Virus record (IMG/VR): IMGVR_UViG_3300002460_000110
Coordinates: 1-33,315 of that record
DNA length: 33,315 nt
Origin: a virus
Reading direction: 5' to 3' (one strand)
The notes beneath the pieces were generated by a model. The model was not told the DNA's origin. It ran no database searches and saw only the letters and a program-made list of their open reading frames with translations. A program made the translations under genes and the position numbers. Numbering within the stretch: the stretch's first letter is position 1; the number at the start of each line of letters is the position of its first letter. Positions 23,074 to 31,237 of this stretch are shown in pieces.

Positions 23074-23394
23074 CCGACGTAATTTTTCAATAAAAAGTTC
23101 AATCGTTTCGATATTCAGAATCATCATCCGTCCCGCGAGTGTTTCTTCGTAGTTGGCGGCTTTGAGCATTTTGAAATTGGCAATCCAGTAGATATTATTT
23201 GTTATCATTTTCCATAAGAGGGAATTTTTGAATGATTCCGCGTCTTCTCGGAGAGCCGCAATTTCTTCTTGACTCAATTTCTTTTTGCCAAGATATAATT
23301 TTCCGCCGACATCGCGAAGCAAATCGTCAATCGTTACCGCTTTAAGCAGACGGTCAGTCAGAAATTTGATTAAGATGATTCGTATCTTCTTCAT
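23071..23394 (-). CDS. hypothetical 107-aa helical protein
   Basis: The protein is basic and helical, from MKKIRIILIKFLTDRLLKAV through KLSQEEIAALREDAESFKN to NIETIELFIEKLRR. No membrane helix or motif is seen and I do not recognise the family. It sits between portal and scaffold, shares one base with the upstream stop, and its TAG lies in the foot of the 23000-23073 hairpin. A small head-assembly factor is possible. Confidence 0.6.
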   Translation of the reverse strand: MKKIRIILIKFLTDRLLKAVTIDDLLRDVGGKLYLGKKKLSQEEIAALREDAESFKNSLLWKMITNNIYWIANFKMLKAANYEETLAGRMMILNIETIELFIEKLRR

Positions 23395-23666
23395 TATTCG
23401 TCTTTTTTACCTCTTTTCTTCTTTGTTTCTTCTGTTCTTCTCAATTTCAACTTCTGCTCCTCGGTAATTACCCGCCCCCCCAATTTCTCGTAAATGAAAC
23501 GCACTGCCGCTTCCGTATCTTTTGTATCAACACCCTGAAGATGGCGAGTCCAAATACCTTTTCGTTCCACTTCTTCCGAAGAAACGGCGGCTTTCTGGCC
23601 GAGTACCAATTTAAGAATGTCCTGTGCTCTTTGTTTTTTATCAGAGTTTTCTAAAATATAACTCAT
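23394..23666 (-). CDS. hypothetical 90-aa protein with basic tail
   Basis: An acidic-to-neutral helical N-terminus (MSYILENSDKKQRAQDILKL) is followed by VERKGIWTRHLQGVDTKDTE and ends in a strongly basic tail (KLKLRRTEETKKKRGKKDE). The tail could bind DNA or a capsid partner. The family is not recognised. It lies 35 bp after the portal gene and abuts the next gene. Confidence 0.6.
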   Translation of the reverse strand: MSYILENSDKKQRAQDILKLVLGQKAAVSSEEVERKGIWTRHLQGVDTKDTEAAVRFIYEKLGGRVITEEQKLKLRRTEETKKKRGKKDE

Positions 23667-23701
23667 GGTTTTATACGTTAAGTTTTAATATATTCGACCA
23701 T

Positions 23702-25681
23702 TTATGGATTCCCTACACCCGCCGAATCCATCGCGGCGCTTTGGCTTATTCTCTCCGTTACACTTCCTTTTCCCCCTTTTTGATAGGGAGAAGGAAGGAT
23801 GCCTTGTAAGGCTTTCATGGTGTCTTTGGGAATGTATTTTGCCGCGTCTCCGCCAACAGCTGGGGCAAAGAGAAAATCGCGGGTAACATCGGCAAGTTTT
23901 TCAGGGTCTTGTCCGATAAGCGGATTAGCAATCGCTCTGTCGTACGTTTCAAGTTTGATAACTCTCTCAAAGGAAGAGTTCTTGGGGAGCAGGGCATCGG
24001 GTTCGATAACACATTGAAAGTCTTTCATCCGCCATGACACCGGATCGGATTCATAAATAGTCCGGCCATATTTCACCCCTTCTTCATACAAGGCCACATT
24101 TTTTTCTTTTTTTTCTTTCTCTGTAAAGGAACGTCCACGCCAGACGTCGGTAAAACGCACGACAATATCCTGTTTCTTTCCGTCCATAACTTTATTATTG
24201 AGAATCATGGTCATATATTTCATTCCCATCGCGCCACCTGTCAGTTCGATCATCTCGCCTCTCGTCTGGTACCTCTGAATATCGTCAAGTTTCAATTCTC
24301 CAATTTGTTTCACCATCACCCCCATCATTTGCCCGATAATACCGAGATTGCGGATAGCATTTTCTTGGAGCAAGACGGCTTCGCCTCTGGTTTTATTACT
24401 CCCCGACACGCCAGAGAGTTGTGGGTCAAGAGAGGTTTCGTTCATCTTCTGCTCCGCTTCCGAGGCGGCGGTATATGAATAGCTTGGATTGGCAAAGCCA
24501 GTGGCCGGTGTTACTTTCGCATCTCTTGCTAAATCTGTGATAGTCGCGGGAATAAAGGCAGAACGGTCTAGTTTGCCCGCGCCAGAGGTGAAGATGGCGG
24601 GGAAGGTGGCGAAAGTCGAGGCATCCACGGCGTTCTGCCTCATTCTATCTACCAATTCTTTATCATTTGCCAATTTCGCGGCCAGAGACTTGTACCCCCA
24701 GAATCGCATGGCATCTATCGGCTCTGCTCCGAATTTCACAATGGGGTATTTTGGCTTATTCTTATTCGTCCGATGCTTCATCGGGTTATAATCCACATTC
24801 AGATTGGACATATAAATCCCGTTCACTTTCGTAAATTGCTGGTCGGAGCCGCGATAAGACCAAGTGATTTCCTCAACAAGACCGTTATCGTTTTCATCTC
24901 CCGCGTCGTAAAAAGAACCGTCCGTATTTAGTATAGAAATAATACCGGGACGGACATGCTCGAAATAAGGACACCAAGAATGAATAGCTTTTGCTTCCGC
25001 ATACGAAATACGGCGGCGATGAATGATGAAGGGCTGGCGCTGGATGTCAAAGACATAGGGATTGCCGATAAGCACTTCATCCGGCGGAAGCAGGTGATCT
25101 TGGAAACCAGAGATGACATCATCAACCACCTTCTTTTTCGTATAGTCGCTCCATGTGCCTTCAAGAATTTCTTGATAGCCTTCGCAATAGTCAACTTTGT
25201 AATATGAAACAGGGTTAACGAGGCCAGAGATAACAGCGTATAAAAAGGTTTGTTCATAGTTTGATTTGCGAGCATTCCATTCTAAAGAGATGCGAGCAAT
25301 ATACGCCGCCGCTTCATCATCGGGGTCGTCTTCATTCTGCGGAAAGACCGATGGAAAGATAATTTGTTTGGTCAAATGCGCCGCCGTTGAGATAATTTTA
25401 TTCCTTGTGGCCGCGCTTGTTCCCGTAAACATCCACGCTTCATCAGGGTCATCCGAGGGCGCGGGCGACCATGCCAACCAATCTTTCTGGTCAGTATTCA
25501 TCCGTTCAATGACAGACATATCATTAAATTCTCGGAAGGGCCGGTGAAGAATGTCATCTCCACTTTGTAAATCATTATGAAGAATGTTCTCCAGAGCTTT
25601 TATCTCCGAGCTTGGTTGGTACGGTGAAAGAGAGTTTTCAACTTTTCCGTCTTTGTTGTATGAAAGTGAGATGAGAGACAT
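23702..25681 (-). CDS. portal protein
   Basis: The 659-residue protein from ATG 25681 ([20 protein letters not shown]) has the size and features of a podovirus-type portal: a [20 protein letters not shown] region near the N-terminus, [20 protein letters not shown] in the wing, and a C-terminal stem and crown with helix-rich [20 protein letters not shown] and [18 protein letters not shown]. The portal forms the dodecameric ring at the capsid vertex through which TerL pumps DNA. It follows TerL after 76 bp, a gap that contains a promoter with TATAAT (25727-25755). Longer starts in the same frame overlap that promoter and are unlikely. Confidence 0.8.
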   Translation of the reverse strand: MSLISLSYNKDGKVENSLSPYQPSSEIKALENILHNDLQSGDDILHRPFREFNDMSVIERMNTDQKDWLAWSPAPSDDPDEAWMFTGTSAATRNKIISTAAHLTKQIIFPSVFPQNEDDPDDEAAAYIARISLEWNARKSNYEQTFLYAVISGLVNPVSYYKVDYCEGYQEILEGTWSDYTKKKVVDDVISGFQDHLLPPDEVLIGNPYVFDIQRQPFIIHRRRISYAEAKAIHSWCPYFEHVRPGIISILNTDGSFYDAGDENDNGLVEEITWSYRGSDQQFTKVNGIYMSNLNVDYNPMKHRTNKNKPKYPIVKFGAEPIDAMRFWGYKSLAAKLANDKELVDRMRQNAVDASTFATFPAIFTSGAGKLDRSAFIPATITDLARDAKVTPATGFANPSYSYTAASEAEQKMNETSLDPQLSGVSGSNKTRGEAVLLQENAIRNLGIIGQMMGVMVKQIGELKLDDIQRYQTRGEMIELTGGAMGMKYMTMILNNKVMDGKKQDIVVRFTDVWRGRSFTEKEKKEKNVALYEEGVKYGRTIYESDPVSWRMKDFQCVIEPDALLPKNSSFERVIKLETYDRAIANPLIGQDPEKLADVTRDFLFAPAVGGDAAKYIPKDTMKALQGILPSPYQKGGKGSVTERISQSAAMDSAGVGNP

Positions 25682-25726
25682 GTAATAAGAATTACTGCCA
25701 CGCCTCTCATTTCGTGAATTTCCCCG

Positions 25727-25755
25727 ATTATACCACACAATAAAAAATCACACAA
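25727..25755 (-). promoter_or_regulatory. sigma70-like promoter with extended -10 ahead of the portal gene
   Basis: On the minus strand TTGTGT (25755-25750) and TATAAT (25732-25727) are 17 bp apart, and TG one base before the -10 makes an extended -10 (TGGTATAAT). The spacing and perfect -10 fit a strong promoter. It lies in the only gap between TerL and portal, so the head and tail genes probably have their own transcript start about 45 bp upstream of the portal ATG. Confidence 0.65.
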
Positions 25756-25757
25756 AG

Positions 25758-27266
25758 TTATACACAGCGTTTCCGTGTCCACCTCTTTGAAACCCACGAT
25801 GGTGAATAGCGCGGCGCGGAATCATACGATTCACGATGATCGGTAACAGCCCATTCGCGTAAAGCATCGTTGACATGCGACGTAAAATTATGCAATGGCT
25901 TCGATTTGTATTCTCCTCTCTTGTCATCCCATTGTTTTCGATATAAAGCCATTTTTTCGAGAGCGTCTCTGCATTTATCCTTGTCCACCCATACTTCCTT
26001 GAAACGCCGCCTGACTGCCGCGATTCCTTCATTTATTCCTAATTTTGGCACAACATTAAAGTCAACACCAAGACGGCGCGCCGTTTCGATAAGCGAGTGG
26101 CCAGTTTGGAGACTTCGGTTTTCAATGTCGTGAGGGGCGTAATGACTGCCATAGACATATTTCTTATTTTGGAGCACCTCTACATAGTGTTCAAACCCTT
26201 CTCCGGAATTTTCATAAGTATCAAACCACCGCCACTCCTGTCCCACTTTTTGAAAAAAGAGGATGACAGTCGAGTCGGACATACCTAAATCCCACCATGT
26301 ATGTACTGGCCAGCCTTGTTTATACGGCACATTTGTTATCCGTCCTTCCTGTCTCGCGGTGGCGAGAATATCCCCATAATATGAGCCTTTAACAGAGGCA
26401 TCAAAGGCTTCTTCGATGGTAGTCGGGTACTCCTTCATCATCTCATCCATATCTCCACCGAGTGATTGTAGTTTCTGGTGATAGTACGTTATCTCTTTAT
26501 CCGTCAGATTGTATTTCTTCTGGTAGTCTCGAAGCACAGAGGGAACTTCCATAGGAGTGATGGTGTCTATTTCGGAATCCCACTGCCAGTTGTAGAAATG
26601 AGCTTTGAATTGTAAATCATGCTCCACCGCTCCCCGATTCCACGCTTCCATAAACATATCGTGAAATATCCCTTTAGCTCCCTGTGAAGTAGATTCAATG
26701 GTAATCATTCCTTCTTTTGGCACGGCCGGAATAGAGCCAGAGATGATTTCTCTGGCTCTATCGGGAAATTCAAGCGCAATCTTGGCAAATTCAGTGATAT
26801 GGAGCCGATGAAAGGTTCCAGCACGGCCGGTGGAGTCTACAGTCATGGACGAGAAGGTACCATCACCGAAGCCAACCTTCAAACGTCGAGCCGATTCCAT
26901 GTCTACATAAAAAAGTCCTTTAATCTTTTGCGGAAAGTTTGCCCATGATAGAAAGACTTTGTTGTCAAAAATATCTTTGGCGGTATCGAGGTCTTGAGCG
27001 ATAAAGAGACAATCAGTGTTCGGAGTCCAGAGCGTATCATCGAGCATGTCCACTGCACCAAAGGTTGTCGCTCCATGTTGCCGAGATTTAAGCACGATAT
27101 TCCTCTTTGCCCGATTTTCCATAAAATGCTTCTGCACTTTATTCAGCTTCATTTGCACCATTTCCGCTTTCTTATTCCGAATGAGATAGAGAGTCTCCAG
27201 ACGATAGAGCTTATCCCGAAGCCGAGGATAGATGAATGGAATAACCTTAGGAGTGCCTTTAACCAT
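25758..27266 (-). CDS. terL: terminase large subunit
   Basis: A 502-residue protein with the two parts of a phage packaging motor. ATPase: Walker A variant KSRQHGATT at ~60-68, Walker B FHRLHITEF with the catalytic Glu at ~159, and coupling motif TIESTSQG at ~189-196. Nuclease: WWDLGMSDST with acidic residues at ~326 and ~331, and further acidic/His motifs (SHYAPHDIENR; SHVNDALREWA near the end). It cuts concatemeric DNA and pumps it into the prohead through the portal. ATG 27266 is chosen because it overlaps the stop of the zinc-ribbon gene (27259) by 8 bp; the 18 extra codons upstream are hydrophobic and unlike TerL. Its partner TerS is upstream at 28004-28465. Confidence 0.92.
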   Translation of the reverse strand: MVKGTPKVIPFIYPRLRDKLYRLETLYLIRNKKAEMVQMKLNKVQKHFMENRAKRNIVLKSRQHGATTFGAVDMLDDTLWTPNTDCLFIAQDLDTAKDIFDNKVFLSWANFPQKIKGLFYVDMESARRLKVGFGDGTFSSMTVDSTGRAGTFHRLHITEFAKIALEFPDRAREIISGSIPAVPKEGMITIESTSQGAKGIFHDMFMEAWNRGAVEHDLQFKAHFYNWQWDSEIDTITPMEVPSVLRDYQKKYNLTDKEITYYHQKLQSLGGDMDEMMKEYPTTIEEAFDASVKGSYYGDILATARQEGRITNVPYKQGWPVHTWWDLGMSDSTVILFFQKVGQEWRWFDTYENSGEGFEHYVEVLQNKKYVYGSHYAPHDIENRSLQTGHSLIETARRLGVDFNVVPKLGINEGIAAVRRRFKEVWVDKDKCRDALEKMALYRKQWDDKRGEYKSKPLHNFTSHVNDALREWAVTDHRESYDSAPRYSPSWVSKRWTRKRCV

Positions 27267-27447
27267 AGTTTGAAGTGAATTTACAATCAGGATAACGAGA
27301 ACAAGAAATAAAAAAACCAAAAGAACCGTATTTTTTAATTAAAATTCCGCCTTTCGGTTTATCATACGCATTACACGCGGGACATTTCTGTCCCGGAGCA
27401 TATCTTTTTCGTAAAACGGAACCGTCCTTCCCCTTAACAAAACGCAT
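27259..27447 (-). CDS. small topoisomerase-type zinc-ribbon protein
   Basis: The 62-residue protein has CPACNAYDKPKG followed by FISCSRYPDCKFTSNYG. That is a C-x2-C...C-x5-C zinc ribbon of the kind repeated at the C-terminus of type IA topoisomerases. The first ~20 residues are basic (MRFVKGKDGSVLRKRYAPG). Alone it would bind single-stranded DNA or RNA. Its stop overlaps the TerL start, so the two are translated together. This suggests a packaging or DNA-end-related role. Confidence 0.7.
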   Translation of the reverse strand: MRFVKGKDGSVLRKRYAPGQKCPACNAYDKPKGGILIKKYGSFGFFISCSRYPDCKFTSNYG

Positions 27448-27509
27448 TTTGTGTTGTTGAAATAGTTATCCACATATTAAATATATTTTATTATATCAAA
27501 AAAGGAATA

Positions 27510-27716
27510 TACTTGTAGGTAAGAATTACACTTATAGTCCTATCGAACGTAGGAAGCGTGCCTTGACCAGTACGCCGATCGTCCTCGGAGGAGGAGTAAC
27601 GGATAAGTCTCACGGGAGGCGAAACAGTGGTTCATACAACTCCAATTAAATAGAAAAAATTAAAAATAGGGTGCTAGGGGTTTACCCACGGCTCTTAACC
27701 CAACACTCTTTTTCTT
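27510..27716 (+). ncRNA. candidate structured small RNA ending in a terminator
   Basis: This GC-richer patch in the A/T-rich gap between TerS and TerL shows hairpins in series on the plus strand: TCCTA-TCGAACG-TAGGA (27538-27554), GCGTG...TACGC (27556-27575) and TCCTC-GGAG-GAGGA (27582-27595). It finishes in a hairpin and T tract (27668-27716). The only ORFs are under 35 codons and unconvincing. It does not match tRNA or any RNA family I can name. The 5' end is arbitrary and the strand is chosen from the terminator. Confidence 0.35.
27668..27716 (+). terminator. Rho-independent terminator of the candidate RNA
   Basis: The arms AGGGTG (27668-27673) and CACTCT (27704-27709, one G-U pair) enclose an inner GGGT-TT-ACCC hairpin, and the sequence runs directly into TTTTTCTT. 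It points right on the plus strand where no large gene precedes it, which supports a plus-strand non-coding transcript. Confidence 0.45.
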
Positions 27717-27755
27717 ATCTGTCCATAGTTATACTGAAAAATAGAAAATTATTTC

Positions 27756-27862
27756 TGTCTATAGCAAGTTATGAAATGACAAAAATAAGTTGGAGAATGT
27801 GAATAAAATAATAATTACTGTTTGTCAATAGTACGTTACGAAATGACAAAAACATTTTGGAG
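27756..27862. repeat. imperfect 40-bp direct repeat downstream of TerS
   Basis: 27756-27795 and 27823-27862 match at 33 of 40 positions. They share TGTC, ATAG, GTTA, a 13-bp core GAAATGACAAAAA and the end TTGGAG; the copies start 67 bp apart. No ORF covers them. Repeats beside terminase genes can be packaging signals (TerS binding), origin iterons or promoters in duplicate. Confidence 0.7.
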
Positions 27863-27919
27863 GGGAGGGGTGGTGTATATACATACCCCCACCCCCCTAT
27901 GTCATGGGGTAGGTACCCC
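27859..27919. other. G-tract/C-tract element and GGGGTA palindrome
   Basis: Plus-strand G runs (27859-27873: GG, GGGG, GGGG, GG) are followed after TATATAC by long C runs (27885-27897), so the tracts can fold into an imperfect hairpin or the G tracts into a two-tier quadruplex. A second perfect hairpin GGGGTA-GG-TACCCC follows at 27906-27919. The rest of the gap to the TerS stop is A/T-rich and shows no gene. Confidence 0.5.
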
Positions 27920-28003
27920 ACCAATAATTATCTATATATAATAATATATCACTACCTACCGACAATATATGTTGTGCGACACTGTAGTATTGTATGGCTC
28001 TGT

Positions 28004-28465
28004 TTAGCCTTGGTTTGATTGCTCATCTGTATTGTTATCTATTTTATCCAGTTCTTGCAAGAATTGAGCCATTGAAATGTTTTGAGTTGATAGACCCCGT
28101 TCTAAACGCAACTGTTCATTCGTAACTGCTACAGCCTGTACCACATTTTGCATCCTTTCCTTACTAAAATCTCTATCTAACAAGTTCTTTACACCCTTAT
28201 TTCTCACGATTTCCAATCCCTTCTGCAAGTTGAAACCGTGTAATTCTTCCAATCGGAGCATCTCCTGCTTAAAAGCCAACGAGTTTACCGTTCTTTTTGC
28301 CATTCTTTCCGATGTAGATTGTTTATAACCAGCCAAAACCATAGCTTTTCCTATTGTCGGCTTTACTGTGTCTGTAGTAAGCATCATGTAATAAATACGA
28401 GCGCATCTCTTTGCGCGATCTTTCTGTGGCTCTACAACTTCGGTAACAGTATAGTTATTTGACAT
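28004..28465 (-). CDS. terS: terminase small subunit
   Basis: The 153-residue protein has a helix-turn-helix-like N-terminal part with TIGKAMVLAGYKQSTSERMA and AKRTVNSLAFKQEMLRLEEL, the pattern of small terminases that recognise the packaging site (A-G-Y ... S-P-x-x-F). A central oligomerization helix (NVVQAVAVTNEQLRLERGL) and an acidic polar tail follow. It would form a ring that hands DNA to TerL. It is separated from the zinc-ribbon/TerL pair by 556 bp of non-coding DNA with repeats. It starts 44 bp from a palindromic operator shared with a plus-strand promoter. Confidence 0.75.
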   Translation of the reverse strand: MSNNYTVTEVVEPQKDRAKRCARIYYMMLTTDTVKPTIGKAMVLAGYKQSTSERMAKRTVNSLAFKQEMLRLEELHGFNLQKGLEIVRNKGVKNLLDRDFSKERMQNVVQAVAVTNEQLRLERGLSTQNISMAQFLQELDKIDNNTDEQSNQG

Positions 28466-28498
28466 ATTATCTATATTATGCTATACTGTTATTTATAC

Positions 28499-28526
28499 TT
28501 GACTATATGTATACATTGTATACAAT
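28499..28526 (+). promoter_or_regulatory. promoter with overlapping GTATAC operator
   Basis: TTGACT (28499-28504) and TACAAT (28521-28526) are 16 bp apart on the plus strand. The spacer and -10 contain GTATAC-ATT-GTATAC (28509-28523), an inverted repeat of a palindromic half-site. A third GTATAC lies in GTGTATACAC at 28669-28678. A repressor bound here would cover the promoter and affect leftward TerS transcription. The XRE protein at 29214-29609 is a candidate. Confidence 0.55.
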
Positions 28527-28549
28527 CAGTTCTTACTTAGTAGTTTGAT

Positions 28550-28639
28550 ATGAACACTATGAACCTAGAAGAAATGGAGAAAGATATGCGAGCGTTGATC
28601 CTTGTTATCATAGGCTTCTTTGTGTTGATTGCATTATAA
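28550..28639 (+). CDS. 29-aa single-span membrane peptide
   Basis: The ORF MNTMNLEEMEKDMRALILVI... has an acidic N-terminus and one hydrophobic helix (ALILVIIGFFVLIAL), ending at TAA 28637-28639. It starts about 23 bp downstream of the promoter/operator at 28499-28526 and is on the strand opposite to the neighbouring genes. There is no Shine-Dalgarno sequence at the first ATG. A small membrane regulator or toxin-like peptide is possible; chance is not excluded at this length. Confidence 0.4.
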   Translation: MNTMNLEEMEKDMRALILVIIGFFVLIAL

Positions 28640-28772
28640 CATAGTACCTTCCTAGAGTGTATAGCTCTGTGTATACACTTTATGGAGAGCATTAGTATAA
28701 CCTAACCCCGTACAAATGTGAGTGAGATAAGAATCTCAAATAACTTATACAGACGTAAAAAACAATTAGTAT

Positions 28773-28943
28773 ATGACAAAACGAAAATCACTATCAATAA
28801 GCAGATTACAAGCCTTACTGGTTTCTTTTCAGCTTTCCCGCTCGGAGGACGTAACAATAGTCAAAGAACACGTCATCTTATTACACCAATTTCTCTCCTT
28901 TATAGAAAAACATAAAGATGAAGAAATAATAGAGTTTAAGTAG
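28773..28943 (+). CDS. hypothetical 56-aa helical protein, plus strand
   Basis: The sequence MTKRKSLSISRLQALLVSFQ continues with LSRSEDVTIVKEHVILLHQF and ends KHKDEEIIEFK: a basic start, a helical middle and an acidic end, like a small regulatory protein. It is preferred over the overlapping frame starting at 28718 because composition and helix pattern are better. It has no ribosome binding site and shares an orientation and probably a promoter with the 29-aa peptide. It is an orphan on the plus strand. The stretch 28640-28772 before it holds only the GTGTATACAC palindrome. Confidence 0.4.
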   Translation: MTKRKSLSISRLQALLVSFQLSRSEDVTIVKEHVILLHQFLSFIEKHKDEEIIEFK

Positions 28944-29005
28944 TCTTCCTTTTTATTTTATTTCCATACTTCACTTTGCTCCATTTCTTTGCAAGAGCGG
29001 GTTTC

Positions 29006-29224
29006 TTAGCGTACTTCTTTGTTTTGAACTGCGAGATTAAAACATTCCTTACATACAGCGCCATATTCATAACATATATCTGGTATCTCCCCCTTCTTCC
29101 CTCCCATCAAACATCGAGCTTTGTCTCGCATGATTATTTTACCACATTTATTACAATCAAACGGTTTCCTTGGGGCTGGCTCTGTTAGCTCCAGTTTTTT
29201 CGGTTGTTTTGGATCATTGCTCAT
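29006..29224 (-). CDS. small zinc-ribbon protein
   Basis: In the 72 residues, FDCNKCGKIIMRDKARC and AVCKECFNLA give two C-x2-C knuckles 30-35 residues apart, a zinc ribbon. The N-terminus is Lys/Pro-rich. It overlaps the XRE gene by 11 bp and is the last gene of the groEL operon. A nucleic-acid-binding or regulatory adaptor role is possible. Confidence 0.6.
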   Translation of the reverse strand: MSNDPKQPKKLELTEPAPRKPFDCNKCGKIIMRDKARCLMGGKKGEIPDICYEYGAVCKECFNLAVQNKEVR

Positions 29225-29609
29225 ATCGGACTTTATTATTGGCAGACGGGTAATAATATGGGTTCACTTGACGCAAATAATCATCAAGGGGGTTATCATT
29301 CTGCGGATAAGGCAATGTCTTGCCCTGATATTTATCTTTGTATGAGTCATAAAGCTCGCGGACATTTTTCTTTCCGCTTTCCGCCGCCGGTTTCTCTTTC
29401 TGATCGGAATTCAAAAAATCTCCATAAGAACAACTAAACGCCTCACAAAATTTGAGCAATTCTTCGACTGTAATCTTGCGTTTGCCTTGTTCTATTGAAG
29501 TAACAGCCCCGCGGGACAAACCGACTTTTTCCGCAAGTTCCTCTTGCGTCATTCCGGCCTTTTGGCGGAAATCCTGTATTTTTTTGTAGAGATTTGGTGG
29601 TTTCGTCAT
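29214..29609 (-). CDS. XRE-family (Cro/CI-type) transcriptional regulator
   Basis: Residues ~8-65 form a clear helix-turn-helix: KIQDFRQKAGMTQEELAEKV, then GLSRGAVTSIEQGKRKITVE and ELLKFCEAFSCSYGDFL. The remaining ~60 residues are polar with a Tyr/Pro-rich end (NPYYYPSANN) and no known ligand domain. XRE proteins bind palindromic operators as dimers. The GTATAC palindromes at 28509-28523 and 28669-28678 are the nearest candidates. Its start overlaps the groEL stop (ATGA), so it is made together with the chaperonin. It may control a lysogeny-like or timing switch. Confidence 0.85.
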   Translation of the reverse strand: MTKPPNLYKKIQDFRQKAGMTQEELAEKVGLSRGAVTSIEQGKRKITVEELLKFCEAFSCSYGDFLNSDQKEKPAAESGKKNVRELYDSYKDKYQGKTLPYPQNDNPLDDYLRQVNPYYYPSANNKVRYEQ

Positions 29610-31237
29610 CCTAAATTTATATCTTGGTTTTCATCGGCTCTCCAATCTGTTTCCGTTCCTCTAAACTGCTTCTTCACTATTTCCTCAAACTTATCAAGGA
29701 GTTCCACTCGCTTCTCCGCTATAACAATGTCAACGGTGATAAGTTTGGCAATAATAGAACAAGCATTTTGTACCGCCAACCTCGTTACCTTTGTCGAATC
29801 AAGCACTGTTTCAGGAATGATAAAGATACCACCTGCATTTTCCATGATTCTTTCATACGGCGCTCTTAGCGCCTTGTACAAGATATTATTTTCTCCGAGT
29901 TCCTCCGCTATTTCCATAAGACATTGACCACCTCCCTCTACCACACCTTCTTCCATAGCCGCTTTAGTCGCATTCTTAGCATCTTCCATTTTATCCTTTT
30001 TGAATGTTCGCTCCTGTTCAGTAGCGGCGCCGACGCGAATAATAGCCATGCCGGCCGCGAGAGCGCTGATTCTCTTTTTTGTCTTATTCTTAAACATCAT
30101 GTCCTTTTCCAAGTTCATATGTTCGGTAAGGACAGCAATTCGTTCGTCTACCTTACCCCTCCCGCCACTTATACTGAAATTATCTTCGTCCACAACCACT
30201 TTTTTAGCAAAGCCGAGCCATTCCGTAGTACATCGCACATCCGTTAGCTTCATACCTTTATTTCTATCAACAAATTTCGCATCGCAAAAACAGGCTACGT
30301 CTTCAAGTTCTTCCGATGTCAGCGCGGGACACTTCACCAAGAGAATGTGAGGGCGGTATGATTCTCCTTTATTTCGCGCCACGGTAGTATTAAGAATACC
30401 AACGATAAATGGTTTAGAAAAAGCGGTATTTTCATATCCGTTGAAAATAACAAGGTTTTTATTTACTACCTCCAGTTGTCCAAGGTCTTTAATGAGCTGT
30501 AATATGGCATTCGGTGAATCAATAGGGTCGTTACAAACCAAAATCTGCGTATCCACCCATATTGCCTCTTTATTATTATTGTTTGAAAAATATGGGCTGG
30601 CGTAAGTGCCAAGATGCCTCATCCCAAGAGAGAGTTCGGTATCCACGCTATATTTTGTGTACCAATTATCTTCAATGGACACATAGCCGTGTACTCCCAC
30701 TTTCTTCACCACTTCCGCGATAGCCATGCCGTCTTCCTCGTTTCGCATTGATGTAACGGCAACATTCTTCAAATCATCCGCTCCTGCCTCCCTGCTCCTT
30801 TCCTTAATCTTTTCCACGACTATTTTTGCCTCTTTTTGAATTTCATCTCCCAGTAAAACAACATTTGTTTCATTCCCTATGATATTTTTGTTTATCTTCT
30901 CGTAGACGGAACGTAATAAAGCGCCGGCGATAACGGCTGTAGTACTTGTCCCGTCTCCCGCCGTTTCGTTTGTCTTCATGCAGGCTTCCACCATCACTTG
31001 CGCTCCTAAATCCTCCACCTCGTCTTCTAGCGTGGTATGCCGAGCGACAGTAACACCATCATTGGTAATCGGCGGAGACTTGTAATTTTTATAAATAAGG
31101 GCGTTTCGTCCGCCGGGCCCAAGCGTCCGGCCTACCATATCGGCAACAGTGATCGCCCCTCGTGCCACGCGAGAACGAGTGTCATTCCCTTCCGGCATCT
31201 TGTCCTTTGTTTCAAATGAAATTATTTTTTTAATCAT
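29606..31237 (-). CDS. groL: phage-encoded GroEL chaperonin (HSP60)
   Basis: A full-length 543-residue group I chaperonin. ATP site: RTLGPGGRNALI (~37-48), ITNDGVTVAR with Asp60, TAGDGTSTTAVIAG with Asp95, and KMEDAKNATKAAMEEGVVEG with Asp419, the counterparts of E. coli Asp52, Asp87 and Asp398. All catalytic Asp are kept, so it should hydrolyse ATP. TLGPGG replaces the usual TLGPKG, and the C-terminus lacks the GGM tail, ending in TDWRADENQDINLG. No groES-like gene is seen in the window. Phage chaperonins in other systems help fold capsid or other viral proteins. The ring may work alone or with host GroES. It is followed by an XRE regulator in the same operon. Confidence 0.93.
   Translation of the reverse strand: MIKKIISFETKDKMPEGNDTRSRVARGAITVADMVGRTLGPGGRNALIYKNYKSPPITNDGVTVARHTTLEDEVEDLGAQVMVEACMKTNETAGDGTSTTAVIAGALLRSVYEKINKNIIGNETNVVLLGDEIQKEAKIVVEKIKERSREAGADDLKNVAVTSMRNEEDGMAIAEVVKKVGVHGYVSIEDNWYTKYSVDTELSLGMRHLGTYASPYFSNNNNKEAIWVDTQILVCNDPIDSPNAILQLIKDLGQLEVVNKNLVIFNGYENTAFSKPFIVGILNTTVARNKGESYRPHILLVKCPALTSEELEDVACFCDAKFVDRNKGMKLTDVRCTTEWLGFAKKVVVDEDNFSISGGRGKVDERIAVLTEHMNLEKDMMFKNKTKKRISALAAGMAIIRVGAATEQERTFKKDKMEDAKNATKAAMEEGVVEGGGQCLMEIAEELGENNILYKALRAPYERIMENAGGIFIIPETVLDSTKVTRLAVQNACSIIAKLITVDIVIAEKRVELLDKFEEIVKKQFRGTETDWRADENQDINLG

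Noticed and set aside
25758-27266. TerL as inactive because Walker A lacks Lys (HGATT)
   Set aside because: K-x-R-Q-x-G-x-(S/T)-T variants are common in active terminases, and Walker B Glu and nuclease Asp are present.
27510-27650. tRNA or tmRNA in the TerS-TerL gap
   Set aside because: No cloverleaf, no T-arm TTCRA with paired stem and no CCA end could be found.
28718-28915. 65-aa plus-strand ORF starting with GTG
   Set aside because: Overlaps the better 56-aa frame, weak start and implausible composition in the second half.
28936-29070. 44-aa very basic minus-strand ORF overlapping the end of the zinc-ribbon gene in another frame
   Set aside because: No ribosome binding site and it overlaps two other ORFs. 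A frameshift extension of the zinc-ribbon protein (near CAAAACAAAG) is imaginable but nothing else supports it.
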